A DNA stretch of 64,000 nucleotides. Source: Pseudomonas sp. M47T1 (GTDB lineage Bacteria > Pseudomonadota > Gammaproteobacteria > Pseudomonadales > Pseudomonadaceae). Below are positions 63,303-64,000 of the stretch, piece after piece. The notes under the pieces are model-generated. The model did no database searches, was not told where the DNA came from, and saw only the letters and a program-made list of their open reading frames with translations. The position numbers were made by a program, and so were the translations under genes. The stretch is from the NCBI RefSeq assembly GCF_000263855.1, contig NZ_AJWX01000003.1:186001-250000 (forward strand), given 5' to 3'. Position 1 is the stretch's first letter. Every line of letters begins with the position of its first letter.

Positions 63303-64000
63303 ATGACCGTGACCCTGAAGCTCGGCCAATTGGCCGAGTTCCTCGGTGCTACCCTGCGGGGCAGCGAGGAAACCGAAATTACCGGGCTGGCCACTTTGCA
63401 AGAGGCCGGCCCAGGTCAGTTGAGCTTCCTGGCAAACCCCCAGTACCGCAAGTTCCTGCCCGACTGCAAGGCGGCTGCCGTATTGCTCAAGGCGGCAGAC
63501 GCCGAAGGCTACGAAGGCGCGTCGCTGGTCGTTGCCGACCCGTACCTGGCCTATGCCCGTGTGTCCCACCTGTTCGACCCCAAGCCCAAGGCGGCCGTCG
63601 GCATTCACGCCAGCGCCGTGGTGGCCGACGACGCCGTGGTTGACCCCACGGCCAGCATCGGCCCGTTTGCGGTGATCGAAAGCGGCGCGCACATCGGCGC
63701 CGGCACCACCATCGGCGCCCATTGCTTCATCGGTGCGCGCTGCGTGATTGGTGAAGGCGGCTGGTTGGCCCCGCGCGTCACGCTGTACCACGACGTGCGC
63801 ATTGGCCATCGCGTGGTGGTTCAGTCTGGGGCGGTGCTGGGCGGCGAAGGCTTCGGCTTTGCCAACGAGAAGGGCGTGTGGAACAAGATCGCCCAGGTGG
63901 GTGGCGTCAGCATTGGCGATGACGTGGAAATCGGCGTGAACACCGCCGTTGACCGCGGCGCACTGGCCGACACGGTCATCGGCAATGGCGTGAAGCTCGA
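63303..64000 (+). CDS. lpxD: UDP-3-O-acyl-glucosamine N-acyltransferase (3'-truncated by window edge)
   Basis: Third step of lipid A synthesis. The visible 232 codons start [20 protein letters not shown], with an N-terminal uridine-binding domain and then a left-handed beta-helix ([30 protein letters not shown]). The catalytic His is expected in the missing part or in the loop near IGHRVVV. The reading frame is open to the window end. Two bases after skp, same operon. Confidence 0.95.
   Translation, partial: MTVTLKLGQLAEFLGATLRGSEETEITGLATLQEAGPGQLSFLANPQYRKFLPDCKAAAVLLKAADAEGYEGASLVVADPYLAYARVSHLFDPKPKAAVGIHASAVVADDAVVDPTASIGPFAVIESGAHIGAGTTIGAHCFIGARCVIGEGGWLAPRVTLYHDVRIGHRVVVQSGAVLGGEGFGFANEKGVWNKIAQVGGVSIGDDVEIGVNTAVDRGALADTVIGNGVKL

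Overview
The window is chromosomal DNA of a Pseudomonas, most likely of the P. putida/P. fluorescens side of the genus. The evidence is GC-rich codon use, a gene order that (from memory) follows the P. aeruginosa PAO1 blocks prfB-lysS to plsB and tcdA/csdA to lpxD, and the REP palindromes typical of P. putida-like genomes. Coding density is high. I see no intact insertion sequence, prophage, CRISPR array, rRNA or tRNA gene. The window starts inside prfB and ends inside lpxD.

Layout. 1-6401: prfB and lysS, then a same-strand run of a TetR regulator, a lipoprotein, a QEGLA-motif protein, a lipoprotein hydrolase and a small membrane protein. 6402-7369: a decayed Hsp70/J-domain pair. 7417-9351: two envelope lipoproteins (one OmpA-like, LptF type) behind a possible AlgU promoter, a REP pair and a small conserved protein. 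9560-17175: ppc, adk, tsaB, a DUF72 protein, rsmJ and unknown genes. 17186-24391: a MexL-like repressor, a TonB-dependent siderophore receptor and a MexJK-like RND pump. 24647-31148: DUF4197 protein, YbaY lipoprotein, plsB, a cold-shock protein, rlmA and dapE. 31385-37944: an accessory chaperone-usher fimbrial cluster with three tandem DUF1120 pilin-like genes, chaperone, usher and a two-domain tip protein. 38103-48887: an NdvB-like glucan synthase, tcdA, sufE-csdA-dapD-arsC-like, a cation/proton antiporter, a leaderless metzincin and dapC. 48898-64000: glnD, map, then rpsB-tsf-pyrH-frr-uppS-cdsA-dxr-rseP-bamA-skp-lpxD.

How the genes work together. Most are housekeeping: translation (prfB, lysS, rpsB, tsf, frr, map), tRNA/rRNA modification (tsaB, tcdA with CsdA/SufE, rsmJ, rlmA), diaminopimelate synthesis (dapC, dapD, dapE), nitrogen sensing (glnD) and envelope biogenesis (plsB, cdsA, uppS, dxr, rseP, bamA, skp, lpxD). 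RseP is the protease expected to release AlgU, which may in turn drive the 8.2-8.7 kb lipoprotein operon.

The most unusual parts are: (i) the DUF1120 fimbrial cluster between dapE and the ndvB-like gene, with a duplicated 41-bp element before the first and third pilin genes; (ii) a siderophore receptor placed between a MexL-type repressor and its pump, with a perfect palindrome in the pump promoter; (iii) the eroding HscC/J-domain locus; (iv) a leaderless metzincin; and (v) several structured intergenic stretches.
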